From: Verrucomicrobiota bacterium
Lineage (GTDB): Bacteria; Verrucomicrobiota; Verrucomicrobiia; Limisphaerales; BJHT01
Direction: 5' to 3'
Assembly (NCBI GenBank): GCA_014193395.1
Contig: BJHT01000039.1
Location: forward strand, 1 to 35,312
Length of the DNA: 35,312 nucleotides
The position numbers were made by a program, and so were the translations under genes. Each line of letters begins with the position of its first letter. Within the stretch, counting starts at the first letter, position 1. A model generated the notes under the pieces. That model ran no database searches. It was given only the letters and a program-made list of their open reading frames with translations, and was not told the origin of the DNA. Below, one piece after another: positions 1 through 9,049 of the stretch.

Positions 1-19
1 CCCTAAAATATCCCTCGCC

Positions 20-2068
20 GTGACTGCCCTTTCGAGCGAACCAAAAACCGCCACGCCGGCGGAGCCGTCGCCGGTTCCCCGCGCCACCGCCCTCGTCTCG
101 GTCCGCCGCTGGCTGGACACCGGCTACGCAACGCTCGACCCGGCCGGCCACATCCTGCAGGTAAATCGCGCGCTTGCCGACTGGCTCGAACTTGCCGCCG
201 AGACGCTGCCCGGCAAATCCTTCTGGCCGCTGCTCACCGCCCGCTTCCCCACGTTCACCGACGCCTTGCGTGAGTTCTCCGAGGCCCCGACGCCCTTCGC
301 GCATCTTTCCCTCGCTTCCGGCAACGCAGTCGGTGCGACTTCGCCGGCGGGCGCGTCTGGCGCGTCCAGCGAACCCGCCCGTGGCTGGTTCCAGCTTGAG
401 CGCACGCTGCATCCCGGCGGCAGCGTCGTCCGCCTCAACTCCGTTCTCCCGCCCGCGCGCGACCTCGCCGATGCGCCGTGGGAAGAACACCTCCGCAACG
501 AATCCTCGCGCCGCGATCTGTTTGTGCGCCTGCTGCGCGCCGAGTCGCAGTTGGAAAATCTGACCCAGCGCTGGCCCGGAGTGATTTTCAACCAGAGCGC
601 CGACTTCACGTTTCAATTTGTCAGCCCGCAAATTGCCGACCTCACCGGCATTCCCGCCGCGGAATGGCGGCGGCGTTTGCAGCCCTTCTGGCAGGTCATT
701 CACGAGGCCGACGCGCGCGATCTGCAGCAGCAATGCCTCCGCGCCGCGCAGACCGGCGAACGCGTCACCAGCACCTTCCGCGTGCGTCATGTCCACACCG
801 CGCAGGTCGCCTACGTGCTCGAACATCGCCAGGCCGTCCGCAGCGCCAGCGGGCTGTTGCTTGGCTACGAGGGTGTGTGGCTTGATATCACACGCCAGAC
901 CATCGCCGAGCAGCGGCTCGCCTCGGCGGCGTGGAAGGAAACCCTCGGCCTCATCACGATGGGTCTCGCCCACGATTTCAGCAACAGCATGGCCGGCATT
1001 CACGGGCTGACAGATTCCTTCCTCGCGGGTCTCGCCCCCGATCATCCCTTCCACGAGGGCCTCACGCTCATTCTTCGCAACACCCGCCACGCCACCCAAC
1101 TCGTCCGCCGCATCATCAGCCTGCACCACGGCAAAACCGGCGAATGGAATTATCACGACCTGAACGAAATCGCGCGCGACAACGTGGACCTCGTCCGCAT
1201 CACCCTCCCGCGCCGCATTGAAATCCGCACCGAACTGGCCGCCGTCCAACTGCCGGTTTACGCCGACGCCGTCGAGTTCCGCCAGGTCATCATCAACCTC
1301 GCCCTCAACGCCGCGCACGCCATGCCCGAGGGCGGCACCCTCACCTTCGTCACGTCGCAGCACGACACCCTGCCGCCGCTGGCCCATATTCAGGGCCTGC
1401 GCCCGCGGCTCCCCGCCGTCTGCCTCAGCGTGACGGACACCGGCTGCGGCATCAAAACCGCGCATCTCGAGGCCATCTTCAAACCCTTCTTCACCACCAG
1501 CGCGCTCAACCAAGGCTCGGGCCTCGGCCTCTACAACGCCCGCCTCTTCGTCGAGAAACACCGCGGCATGATCTCCGTCGAGTCGGTCGAAGGCGTCGGC
1601 ACCTGCTTCCGCGTCTGGCTCCCGCTGCCCAATTTCAACGAAGGGGAAACCGCCGCCAACGGGGCCGCTGCCAGCGCTCCAGCGGCGCCCATCGCCCGTC
1701 GGCAGCTCCTGCTCGCCGGCCCCGCGGGCAGGCTCCGCTCGGACACCGCCGAACGCCTGCGCGTCGCCGGCTATTATGTCGCCAAGACCGGTTCGCCGAC
1801 GGAGGCGCTCGAATTCCTCGGAGATCCGGTGCAGCGCTTCGATGGCCTGGTGGTCGTCACCGACCGGCATCATCCCGAGTTTTGCGATCTGCTCTCCGAA
1901 GTGCGCCAGCGCGGTCTGCCCACGAAAACCATCTTGCAAGTTCTCGGCTGTCGTTCCGATGACCTCGAACCCCGCTGGCTCGCCGCCACCGATCTGTTCA
2001 TTCCGCCCGAGCTGTCCGGGCCGGACATCCTCGCCCGCCTCGATCAACTCCTCAGTCCGCCCGCCTAG
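20..2068 (+). CDS. PAS-domain sensor histidine kinase with C-terminal pseudo-receiver
   Basis: Probably a cytoplasmic sensor kinase; no membrane segment is visible. In order: a PAS-like region (about residues 28-100), a second PAS (about 184-295), the phosphoacceptor helix with LAHDFSN (H318), and a HATPase_c domain with N-box NLALNAAHAM (426-435), G1 box DTGCG (473-477) and G2 box GSGLGL (499-504). Residues 560-680 look like a receiver fold, but the N-terminal acidic pair is replaced by LLLAGP, so phosphotransfer there is unlikely. The GTG at 20 is the first start available; the frame stays open to the window edge and no ribosome site is visible, so the true start may lie upstream. The stop is 10 bases before the next gene, a response regulator, suggesting one operon. 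The signal sensed is unknown. Confidence 0.9.
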   Translation: MTALSSEPKTATPAEPSPVPRATALVSVRRWLDTGYATLDPAGHILQVNRALADWLELAAETLPGKSFWPLLTARFPTFTDALREFSEAPTPFAHLSLASGNAVGATSPAGASGASSEPARGWFQLERTLHPGGSVVRLNSVLPPARDLADAPWEEHLRNESSRRDLFVRLLRAESQLENLTQRWPGVIFNQSADFTFQFVSPQIADLTGIPAAEWRRRLQPFWQVIHEADARDLQQQCLRAAQTGERVTSTFRVRHVHTAQVAYVLEHRQAVRSASGLLLGYEGVWLDITRQTIAEQRLASAAWKETLGLITMGLAHDFSNSMAGIHGLTDSFLAGLAPDHPFHEGLTLILRNTRHATQLVRRIISLHHGKTGEWNYHDLNEIARDNVDLVRITLPRRIEIRTELAAVQLPVYADAVEFRQVIINLALNAAHAMPEGGTLTFVTSQHDTLPPLAHIQGLRPRLPAVCLSVTDTGCGIKTAHLEAIFKPFFTTSALNQGSGLGLYNARLFVEKHRGMISVESVEGVGTCFRVWLPLPNFNEGETAANGAAASAPAAPIARRQLLLAGPAGRLRSDTAERLRVAGYYVAKTGSPTEALEFLGDPVQRFDGLVVVTDRHHPEFCDLLSEVRQRGLPTKTILQVLGCRSDDLEPRWLAATDLFIPPELSGPDILARLDQLLSPPA

Positions 2069-2078
2069 CCCCGCTCTT

Positions 2079-3356
2079 ATGCCCGAGCCAGCCGTCAGCC
2101 CCGCCGCCAACTACCGCATCCTCGTCGTCGATGACGAAGAGATCGTCCTCGTCGCCCTGCGCGACACCCTCCGCCGCGAAGGCTACCAAGTCGTCACCGC
2201 CACCAACGCCATGGACGGCCTCGCGATTTTGCAGCGCGAAAAATTCGCCGCCATCCTCACCGACCAGATGATGCCGATGCTCACCGGCCTCGAGTTCCTC
2301 GCGCAGGTGAAGCAGATCCAGCCCGACGCCACGCGCATCCTCATCACCGCCGTCCTGAATCTCACGACCGTCATCGACGCCATCAACAAGGGCGAAATCT
2401 ACCGCTTCATCGTCAAGCCCTGGCTGCGCGAGGAACTCCTCGCCACGCTCCGCAACGCCGTCCAGCGCTACGATCTCATCTGTCGCAACGCCGCGCTGCA
2501 GGCCACGACGCTCGCGATGAACGAGCAACTCCGGCAGCTCAACCAGTCGCTCGCCCAGCAGATGGCCCGCGTCGCTGAACAGAACACCCAGCTCGCCACC
2601 TTGAACCAAGCCCTCGACGCCAACCTCCAGCGCTCCGTCGAGCTGTGCCTGCGCACGATGCAGACCTTCTACCCCACGCTCGGCAACCAGGCCCGCCGCG
2701 TGCAGCAGCTCTGCCTCGCCATGGCCGACGAACTCCGCCTCCCGTCCAACGACCGCAAAGTTCTCGAAATCAGCGCGTGGCTCCACGACATCGGCCTCGT
2801 CGGCATCCCGCGGTCGCTGATTAAAAAGTGGGAGCAAAACCCCGGCACCCTCAACGACAACGAACGCATCGTCGTCGAGCAACACCCCGTGCTCGGCGAG
2901 GAACTCGCCGCCTTCGTCCACCACCTCAAGCCCGTCGGCCCCATCATCCGCGGCCACCACGAACGCTTCGACGGCCAGGGCTACCCGGACCGGCTCGCCG
3001 CCGACAACATCCCGTGGCTGGCCCGCCTCCTCGCCGTCGCCGTCGGTTACGCCGCCAGCCCGCTGCACAGCGAGGAAGCCCTCGAGGCCGTCAAGCACGC
3101 CAGCGGTTCCCTCTACGATCCCGACGCCGTCCGCGCATTCCTCCGCGTCCTCCCGCGCACCGTCCTGCCGCACCGCGAACGCGAGGTCATGCTCACCGAA
3201 TTGCGCCCCGGCATGGTTCTGGCCAAAGGGATTTATACCGCCAGCGGCATGCTCCTCCTGCCCGACGGCGAGCGATTAAGTGAACTCAACATCGATAAAT
3301 TGCGAAACCACAACCGGATTAATCCGATAACACAGTCACTGATCGTGACTGCTTGA
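2079..3356 (+). CDS. Response regulator with degenerate HD-GYP domain
   Basis: A 425-residue RpfG-like regulator. The receiver (about 12-130) is intact: D18/D19, phosphoacceptor D62, T90 and K113. A coiled segment (about 135-190) leads to an HD-GYP domain (about 190-360) that keeps H236-D237, H269, HHE (293-295) and GYP (301-303). By comparison with the family, the first metal His is Q204, the Lys after HDxG is L240, and the late Asp of the usual AVAD motif is V322. HD-GYP enzymes normally hydrolyse cyclic di-GMP; with these losses this copy may bind without cleaving or have altered activity (inference). About 65 extra residues follow the domain. The ATG at 2079 is chosen because it places the receiver at the N-terminus and lies 10 bases after the kinase stop; the open frame reaches further upstream only inside the kinase. 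Confidence 0.9.
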   Translation: MPEPAVSPAANYRILVVDDEEIVLVALRDTLRREGYQVVTATNAMDGLAILQREKFAAILTDQMMPMLTGLEFLAQVKQIQPDATRILITAVLNLTTVIDAINKGEIYRFIVKPWLREELLATLRNAVQRYDLICRNAALQATTLAMNEQLRQLNQSLAQQMARVAEQNTQLATLNQALDANLQRSVELCLRTMQTFYPTLGNQARRVQQLCLAMADELRLPSNDRKVLEISAWLHDIGLVGIPRSLIKKWEQNPGTLNDNERIVVEQHPVLGEELAAFVHHLKPVGPIIRGHHERFDGQGYPDRLAADNIPWLARLLAVAVGYAASPLHSEEALEAVKHASGSLYDPDAVRAFLRVLPRTVLPHREREVMLTELRPGMVLAKGIYTASGMLLLPDGERLSELNIDKLRNHNRINPITQSLIVTA

Positions 3357-3374
3357 GCTAAGAACCGAAGTGGA

Positions 3375-3411
3375 GCGCGGCCGCGCCGGTACCGCAGGCT
3401 TGGAAGCCTGC
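3375..3411. repeat. Two abutting palindromic repeat ends
   Basis: A perfect 12-base palindrome GCGCGGCCGCGC (3375-3386), preceded by GGA, resembles the ends of the GGAG-type element elsewhere in the window. It is followed within 7 bases by GCAGGCTTGGAAGCCTGC (3394-3411), a half copy of the element seen whole at 5830-5951 and 28240-28396. The second palindrome ends 8 bases before the first possible ATG of the next gene. Confidence 0.75.
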
Positions 3412-3463
3412 GCTGCGGATGACAGTCGGGAACCCGCTTCGGAGTCTGGGTTGGATCGGTATC

Positions 3464-5755
3464 ATGGTTCCGCGAGAACGAACAATTACACCCGTCGGCC
3501 CGGCCCCGGGATCGTCCGGCCGCGAGGAATGGTGGCGCTGCCTTTTCGAGCAATCGGAGGACGCCCAGCTCATCTGCTCCGCCCGCGGCGAGGTCTTTGA
3601 GGCCAACCGCAAGGCCAGCCAGCTCCTCGGCTTCCTTGCCGATCCTGCCCGGCGGCGCGCCACGGTCTTCGAGTTCTTCACGCCCAACGTCGGCCACAAA
3701 ATCGAGGACTGGCTTCGCCGTCACCACCGCCGCAGCGAGGTCATCCCCGCCGTCGGCCTCGTCGGCCCCGGTTTCCTCAGCTACCTCGTCGATGTTCACC
3801 TCACCCCGCTGGACGCCCACACCTGGCTCCTGGCCATCCGCGACGCCAGCCGCCGCTGGCGCATGGAATCCCACGTTCAGCGGCTGATGACCGCCGTCAA
3901 TTCCACGCCTGACGTGGTGTTTCTGACCGACGCCGATTTCAAAATCATTTTCGCCAACGCCGCCCTCCACACCGTTACCGGCTACTCCCTCGAGGACGTC
4001 CTCGGCCGCCCCGCGATTTTTCTCCGCGCCGAATCCGACCGCCCCAAAGTTCACGACTACCTCGCTGCGGTGAAGAACGGCTCCGACTGGATCGGCGAAC
4101 TCCTCAACGTCCGCAGTGACGGCACCACCTATCCGGTCGAAGCCACCATCTCGCCGATCTTCGATGCCAACGGCGTACTCATCGGCCACGCCGCCTTCGA
4201 GCGCGACATTTCCTCCAAGCAGCGCCTCCAAGACGAACTCGAACGCGAGCGCAAATACGCCCTGAGCATCCTCAATTCCCTGGATGCCGCCGTGTACACG
4301 ATGGACCGCCAGTTCCGCCTCAGCCATGTCAACGACGGCTGGCGCAAAATGCCCGGCCAGCACGGCTGGCTCACCATTACCACCCCGCCCGCCACCGGCA
4401 TGCCGCTGCTGGATTTCGTCGCCGAACCCGATCACCGCTCCGAGTTGAACTACCTGTTTGAAAGCGTCCTCGCCAAAGGCGAGCCGCATCACATGGAGGT
4501 CACCGACTCGGAAAAACGGTGTTGGAACATCAAGATTTCCCCGTGGCAGCAAGCCAGCGAAAAACTCGGCCTCATCTACATCGTCACCGAGCACACCAAG
4601 ATTCACGAGTTGCAGCGCCAGCTCTTCCAAGCCCAGAAAATGGAAACCGTCGGTGCGCTCGCCGCCGGCGTCGCGCACGATTTCAACAACCTCCTCCAGG
4701 CCATTCGCGGCAACGTCACGCTCCTCCAACTCCAAGGCAATTTCGCCCCGCCTCTCCAGGCCCGCCTCGCGCACATCGACGAGGCCGCCGCGCGCGCCGC
4801 CGACATCACCCAGCAGCTCCTCTCCTTCAGCCGCCCCACCGAAGACCAGGACAGCGTCGTCGATCTCAACCGCATCATCGAGGAGGTCAGTCACCTGGCG
4901 CACCGCTCGCTGCGCAACAACGTCGCCATCGAACTCCGGCCCTACGCCGGCCAGCTCATGGCCCGCCTCGACGCCAGCCGCACCCAGCAGGTCCTCCTCA
5001 ACCTCTGCGTCAACGCCATCGACGCCATGCCTGACGGCGGCACCATCGTGGTCAAAAACGACCTCGTGGAACTCACCGCCGAACAGGCCGCCAAGGCCCA
5101 CCAGGTCGCCGGCGCTGTCTTCGCCTGTTGCAGCGTCACCGACACCGGCACCGGCATTCCGCCGGAAGTCCTCAGCCGCATGTTCGATCCCTTTTTCACC
5201 ACCAAGGAGAACGGCAAGGGCACCGGCCTCGGCCTCGCCATCGTCCACAACATCACCGCGCACTGCGGCGGCTTCCTCGAGATCGACACCGCGCTGGGCC
5301 GTGGCACCACCTTCCGCGTCTTCCTCCCCGCCACCCAGCCCGGCACCGCCCGCAGCCTCCCCGCCGTTTCGCCCGACCTCAGCAAAGGCACCGGCCGCGT
5401 CCTCGTGGTGGATGACCTCGATCTCGTCCTCGAATTCGCCCGCAGTTTCCTGCTCGCGGCCGGCTACGAAGTCCTCACCGCCACCAGCGCCGAGGAAGCC
5501 CTCGTCCTCCTCGAGCGCGAAACCGTCCCCATCGACCTCCTGTTCACCGATTTCAACATGAAGGGCAAAACCGGCCTCCAGCTCATCGACGAAGTCGCCG
5601 ACCGCTGGCCGAAAACCAAGTTCATCCTCGCCTCCGGCTACCTCGAACAAAACGAGCGGCGCCAGATCGAGCTCTCCTACGGCGCCACCGTCCTCGGCAA
5701 GCCCTACAATGTCCGCGAGGCCACCAACCTCATCGCCGAAATCCTCGGCCGCTGA
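3464..5755 (+). CDS. PAS hybrid histidine kinase with intact receiver
   Basis: A 763-residue hybrid kinase, probably soluble. From the ATG at 3464 it has three PAS-like regions (about 25-130, 140-255 and 265-380; the middle one is clearest), a HisKA helix with AAGVAHDFNN (H405), and a HATPase_c domain with N-box NLCVNAIDAM, G1 DTGTG and G2 GKGTGLGL. A C-terminal receiver follows (about 645-760) with the acidic pair in VLVVDD, phosphoacceptor D696 and K746. Phosphate would pass from H405 to D696 or to another carrier; no output domain is attached. An in-frame ATG at 3419 adds 15 residues but sits 8 bases from a dispersed repeat and lacks a ribosome site, so 3464 is preferred. It lies 107 bases after the HD-GYP regulator on the same strand and may belong to the same pathway. 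Confidence 0.9.
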   Translation: MVPRERTITPVGPAPGSSGREEWWRCLFEQSEDAQLICSARGEVFEANRKASQLLGFLADPARRRATVFEFFTPNVGHKIEDWLRRHHRRSEVIPAVGLVGPGFLSYLVDVHLTPLDAHTWLLAIRDASRRWRMESHVQRLMTAVNSTPDVVFLTDADFKIIFANAALHTVTGYSLEDVLGRPAIFLRAESDRPKVHDYLAAVKNGSDWIGELLNVRSDGTTYPVEATISPIFDANGVLIGHAAFERDISSKQRLQDELERERKYALSILNSLDAAVYTMDRQFRLSHVNDGWRKMPGQHGWLTITTPPATGMPLLDFVAEPDHRSELNYLFESVLAKGEPHHMEVTDSEKRCWNIKISPWQQASEKLGLIYIVTEHTKIHELQRQLFQAQKMETVGALAAGVAHDFNNLLQAIRGNVTLLQLQGNFAPPLQARLAHIDEAAARAADITQQLLSFSRPTEDQDSVVDLNRIIEEVSHLAHRSLRNNVAIELRPYAGQLMARLDASRTQQVLLNLCVNAIDAMPDGGTIVVKNDLVELTAEQAAKAHQVAGAVFACCSVTDTGTGIPPEVLSRMFDPFFTTKENGKGTGLGLAIVHNITAHCGGFLEIDTALGRGTTFRVFLPATQPGTARSLPAVSPDLSKGTGRVLVVDDLDLVLEFARSFLLAAGYEVLTATSAEEALVLLERETVPIDLLFTDFNMKGKTGLQLIDEVADRWPKTKFILASGYLEQNERRQIELSYGATVLGKPYNVREATNLIAEILGR

Positions 5756-5761
5756 CCCGTC

Positions 5762-6065
5762 GGCAGTTGGGACAGCTCGTCCCCCGCAAACTGATGGAGA
5801 CAACCGGCCCGGATTTTTCACGCCGATTTTGTAACGCAGGCTTCCAAGCCTGCTGTATCGCGGGTTGCTAAACCCGCAGCGCACTCGGTGAGACCGACAC
5901 CCTTCCGTATTGGAAGTCGGCGACCCAGCAGGTTTGGAAACCTGCGCTACAAGCGCGGGCGGCCTGGGCTTCGAAGAGGTTATGAAATATCCGGGTGAGG
6001 CGATGGGGGCGGTCCATATCATTGACGCATCGTTCCGGTGATGGCGGCGACGAGCTGTCGCCGGC
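5762..6065. repeat. Outer inverted pair of GAC-AGCTC-GTC hairpins
   Basis: A hairpin GGGACAGCTCGTCCC (around 5769-5783) is matched in inverted orientation by GGCGACGAGCTGTCGCC (around 6047-6063): the loops are complementary (AGCTC/GAGCT) and the stems share GAC/GTC. The pair brackets the complete GCAGG-type element at 5830-5951, so this may be one element with another inserted in it. The outer pairing is less certain than the inner element. Confidence 0.5.
5830..5951. repeat. Palindrome-ended inverted-repeat element, GCAGG type
   Basis: A 122-base element between two genes. The left end starts TGTAACGCAGG and contains palindrome GCAGGCTTCCAAGCCTGC (5836-5853), then a second hairpin GCGGGTTGCTAAACCCGC (5860-5877). 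The right end carries GCAGGTTTGGAAACCTGC (5928-5945) and finishes as the reverse complement of TGTAGCGCAGG. The ends are therefore inverted copies that are themselves palindromes. The same plan recurs at 28240-28396. Confidence 0.85.
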
Positions 6066-6205
6066 CCTTGTGTAAGCGGGCGGACATCGCTGGGGGCGGG
6101 GACTGGCGCACGCCGCTCCGCGATGAACCCGCCACCCCGTTTCCATCCTCGCCAACACCCGCGGCCTGACGTAACACCCTCGGCCATCAGCGCTCCCCGC
6201 TTATT
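5952..6205. other. Intergenic region upstream of tdh
   Basis: Beyond the right-hand hairpin of the outer repeat pair near 6047-6063, I see no gene, no convincing ribosome site before the tdh ATG at 6206 and no recognisable riboswitch. The tdh promoter presumably lies here. Confidence 0.5.
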
Positions 6206-7231
6206 ATGAAAGCTCTCATCAAAAAAGAACGCCGCCCCGGCCTCTGGCTCGAAGATGTCCCCGCGCCCACGGCGGGCATCAACGACGTGCTCATCCGCGT
6301 CCACAAGACCGGCATCTGCGGCACCGACTTGCACATCTACAAATGGGATGCGTGGGCGCAGAAGACGATCCCCGTGCCGATGGTCGTGGGCCACGAGTTT
6401 GTCGGCGAAGTCGTGCAGGTGGGGGCGAATGTGAACGACTTTCATCCGGGCGATCTCGTGAGCGCGGAGGGCCATGTCGTCTGCGGGCGTTGTCGCAACT
6501 GCCTCGCGGGCCGCCGGCACTTGTGCAAGGACACGCAGGGCATCGGCGTCAACCGCACCGGCGCGTTCGCGGAATTCATTGCCGTGCCGATGACCAACGT
6601 CTGGAATCACCATCCGGGCATCGACCGCGAGGTGGCTGCGATTTTCGATCCGTTCGGGAATGCCGTTCACACCGCGCTCACCTTTCCCGTGCTCGGCGAG
6701 GATGTGCTGATCACCGGCGCGGGGCCGATTGGCGTCATGGCCACGGCGATTGTGAAACACGCGGGCGCACGGTTCATTGTTGTCACCGACGTGAACGACT
6801 ACCGGCTCGGGTTGGCGAAGCAGATGGGCGCGACTGTTGCCCTCAATGTCCAGACCGGCAACCTGCGCGACGTGCAGACGCAGCTCGGAATGAAGGAGGG
6901 TTTCGACGTCGGCCTCGAGATGAGCGGCAACGCCGACGCCTTCTGCGGCATGATTGAAAACATGTGCCACGGCGGGCGCATCGCCATGCTGGGCATCCCC
7001 GCGGCCCCCATCGCGATCGACTGGAACAAGGTGGTTTTCAACATGCTCACGATCAAAGGCATCTACGGCCGCGAGATGTACGAGACGTGGTATCAGATGA
7101 CCGTCATGCTCGAGAGCGGGCTCGACATCAAACCGGTGATCACGCACCGCTTTCACTACACGGACTTTGAAAAAGGCTTCGCGGCGATGCTGAGCGGGCA
7201 ATCGGGCAAGGTGATTCTCGACTGGCAATAG
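6206..7231 (+). CDS. tdh: L-threonine 3-dehydrogenase
   Basis: Oxidises L-threonine with NAD+ to 2-amino-3-ketobutyrate in the cytoplasm, the first step of threonine-to-glycine conversion. The 341 residues equal the usual length. The zinc medium-chain dehydrogenase pattern is complete: catalytic-zinc residues C38 (in GICGTD), H63 and E64 (in VGHEF), and the structural-zinc cysteines C93, C96, C99 and C107. A Rossmann glycine motif GAGPIG follows near residue 175. The next gene, 36 bases downstream on the same strand, encodes the partner enzyme Kbl, which fixes the substrate as threonine rather than another polyol or alcohol. No strong ribosome site precedes the ATG; the start is set by alignment with the family N-terminus. 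Confidence 0.96.
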   Translation: MKALIKKERRPGLWLEDVPAPTAGINDVLIRVHKTGICGTDLHIYKWDAWAQKTIPVPMVVGHEFVGEVVQVGANVNDFHPGDLVSAEGHVVCGRCRNCLAGRRHLCKDTQGIGVNRTGAFAEFIAVPMTNVWNHHPGIDREVAAIFDPFGNAVHTALTFPVLGEDVLITGAGPIGVMATAIVKHAGARFIVVTDVNDYRLGLAKQMGATVALNVQTGNLRDVQTQLGMKEGFDVGLEMSGNADAFCGMIENMCHGGRIAMLGIPAAPIAIDWNKVVFNMLTIKGIYGREMYETWYQMTVMLESGLDIKPVITHRFHYTDFEKGFAAMLSGQSGKVILDWQ

Positions 7232-7267
7232 CCGCGCTGCCGCCGCGGCGCAACCGTATCAACCATC

Positions 7268-8452
7268 ATGCTCGCCGCCTTCCAAACCCACCTGCACCAG
7301 CAACTCGCGAACATCCGCGCCGCGGGCACTTACAAGCGCGAGCGCGTCATCGTCACGCCGCAGGGCACCACCATCCGCGTCGCCGACGGCCAGCCGGTGC
7401 TGAACTTTTGCGCGAACAATTATCTCGGCCTCGCGCAACATCCGGCCGTCACCGCCGCGGCGCACGAAGCACTTGAGCGCTGGGGTTACGGCTGCGCCAG
7501 CGTGCGATTCATCTGCGGCACGCAGGGTGTTCACAAGCAGCTCGAGGCAAAGCTCAGCGAGTTTCTCGGCACGGAGGACACGATTCTCTACGGCTCATGT
7601 TTCGATGCGAATGGCGGCCTGTTCGAGACGCTGCTCGGCCCCGAGGACGCGATCATCAGCGATGAGTTGAACCACGCGTCGATCATCGACGGCATCCGGT
7701 TGTGCAAAGCGCAGCGCCATCGCTATCGCAACAACGACATGGCTGATCTCGAAGCGAAATTGCAGGAAGCCGCCGGCGCGCGCTTCCGCCTGATCGCCAC
7801 CGACGGCGTGTTCTCGATGGATGGCTACATCGCCAACCTCGCCGCGGTCTGCGATCTCGCGGACAAATATCAGGCGCTGGTGATGGTCGATGATTCGCAC
7901 GCGGTCGGCTTCCTCGGCCGCACCGGGCGCGGCTCGCACGAGCACTGCGGCGTGCTGGGGCGCGTGGACATTCTCACCGGCACGCTCGGCAAGGCGCTCG
8001 GTGGTGCGAGCGGAGGTTACACCAGCGGACGCCGCGAAATCATCGAACTGCTGCGCCAGCGCTCGCGGCCGTATCTCTTCAGCAACACGCTGGCCCCGGC
8101 CATCGCGGGCGCGTCGCTGAAGGTGCTCGAACTGCTCTCGGCCTCGCCGGCGTTGCGCGACCAGCTTGAGTCGAACACGCGCTACTTCCGCGAGGGCATG
8201 GCGAAACTGGGGTTCAATATTTTGCCGGGCACGCATCCCATTTGCCCGGTGATGCTCGGCGATGCGGCGCTCGCGACGCGTTTCGCGGACGCGATGCTGG
8301 AGAAGGGCGTGTACGTGATCGGCTTCAGTTACCCGGTCGTGCCGCAAGGGCGCGCGCGCATTCGCACGCAGATTTCGGCGGCGCATTCGCGGGAGGATTT
8401 GGGGCGCGCGCTCGAGGCCTTTGCGGTTGTGAAGGGGAAGATGGGGATCTGA
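7268..8452 (+). CDS. kbl: Glycine C-acetyltransferase (2-amino-3-ketobutyrate CoA ligase)
   Basis: A pyridoxal-phosphate enzyme of the alpha-oxoamine synthase family, 394 residues, close to the usual length. It cleaves 2-amino-3-ketobutyrate with CoA to glycine and acetyl-CoA, using the unstable product of the upstream tdh. Visible motifs are the substrate-pocket stretch [10 protein letters not shown] near residue 45, the cofactor-contact motif [11 protein letters not shown], and the Schiff-base lysine in GTLGKALGG. The related 8-amino-7-oxononanoate synthase (BioF) and 5-aminolevulinate synthase share this fold, but the adjacent tdh and the overall sequence support Kbl. It is very probably co-transcribed with tdh. 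Confidence 0.96.
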   Translation: MLAAFQTHLHQQLANIRAAGTYKRERVIVTPQGTTIRVADGQPVLNFCANNYLGLAQHPAVTAAAHEALERWGYGCASVRFICGTQGVHKQLEAKLSEFLGTEDTILYGSCFDANGGLFETLLGPEDAIISDELNHASIIDGIRLCKAQRHRYRNNDMADLEAKLQEAAGARFRLIATDGVFSMDGYIANLAAVCDLADKYQALVMVDDSHAVGFLGRTGRGSHEHCGVLGRVDILTGTLGKALGGASGGYTSGRREIIELLRQRSRPYLFSNTLAPAIAGASLKVLELLSASPALRDQLESNTRYFREGMAKLGFNILPGTHPICPVMLGDAALATRFADAMLEKGVYVIGFSYPVVPQGRARIRTQISAAHSREDLGRALEAFAVVKGKMGI

Positions 8453-8493
8453 TTTTTGATTCAGCGTTTCCTGGAAAATGTGATGGGGAAGCT

Positions 8494-8527
8494 GGCAGAA
8501 AAATGAGGGGGCAGAAAAATGGGAAGG
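8494..8527 (+). repeat. Paired 16-base GGCAG..AATG repeat
   Basis: Two tandem units of the form GGCAGAAAAATG separated by a G-rich spacer, in the gap after kbl. Matching pairs occur at 14537-14566 (same strand) and 30600-30630 (opposite strand), all between genes. The rest of the 195-base gap (8453-8647) holds no gene; the stretch near 8600-8640 has a possible weak hairpin GAGCC/GGCTC. Confidence 0.6.
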
Positions 8528-8647
8528 CGGATTGAGGGAGCAATTTCTGGCGTGGTGAAGCGTAAAAACTGCGGGGTGGCGCGCGGGCGCGGGCGCTTGT
8601 AGGAGCCGACGTCAGGAGGCTCTGACCTTTCCTGCGGGAGGAGCGGG

Positions 8648-9049
8648 TTACTTCAAAAGAGCGTTGAATCCCGCCTGCTCAAAATGATGGTCGCCGGTCA
8701 GTGCGTCCGTCAGCCCTTCGCCGCTCATCACTAGAAATGAAATGCAATCGGTGAGCGACCAGTCTTTGTCCAGCCGCTGCGCGTAAAGCCCCAGCCCGCG
8801 CGTCTGCAAACCGGCGTCCAGCGCCACGATTTTCACACGCGGATCCTCCCGCAGCGAGGCGTGCAGTTCGAGAAACGCTCCGCGATTGCGTGCGCCCGCC
8901 AGCGCGTTGGCGAGTTCCAGAATCACCCAGTCGGTGGTGACGATGCCGCCCTGATGACGGTTGGAGAGAGCGATGGTCCGTTCGTGGGCCGCATCACGGG
9001 GATTGACGGCAGCAAGGAAGAAAAAGGTGTCGGCAAAGACCGCCTTCAT
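8648..9049 (-). CDS. PIN-domain toxin, VapC-like
   Basis: A 133-residue PIN-domain protein, the length typical of VapC ribonuclease toxins. The acidic residues that would hold the metal are present: D7 (in VFADTFF), E45 (in ILELAN), D101 (in SLTDCISF) and D120 (in TGDHHF). PIN toxins cut RNA, often tRNA or rRNA, when not held by their antitoxin. The ATG overlaps the stop of the upstream small gene as ATGA, the arrangement expected of a toxin-antitoxin pair. The RNA target cannot be read from the sequence. Confidence 0.88.
   Translation of the reverse strand: MKAVFADTFFFLAAVNPRDAAHERTIALSNRHQGGIVTTDWVILELANALAGARNRGAFLELHASLREDPRVKIVALDAGLQTRGLGLYAQRLDKDWSLTDCISFLVMSGEGLTDALTGDHHFEQAGFNALLK

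Noticed and set aside
5756-6205. Glycine or threonine riboswitch upstream of tdh
   Set aside because: The hairpins there belong to dispersed repeats found in other gaps, and no riboswitch core motif is visible.
3233-7228. A 1331-codon open frame on the minus strand
   Set aside because: It runs antisense through two confident genes (the hybrid kinase and tdh) and the repeats between them. Its product is low-complexity Glu/Gly/Val/Asp, as expected from a frame opened by high GC codon bias.
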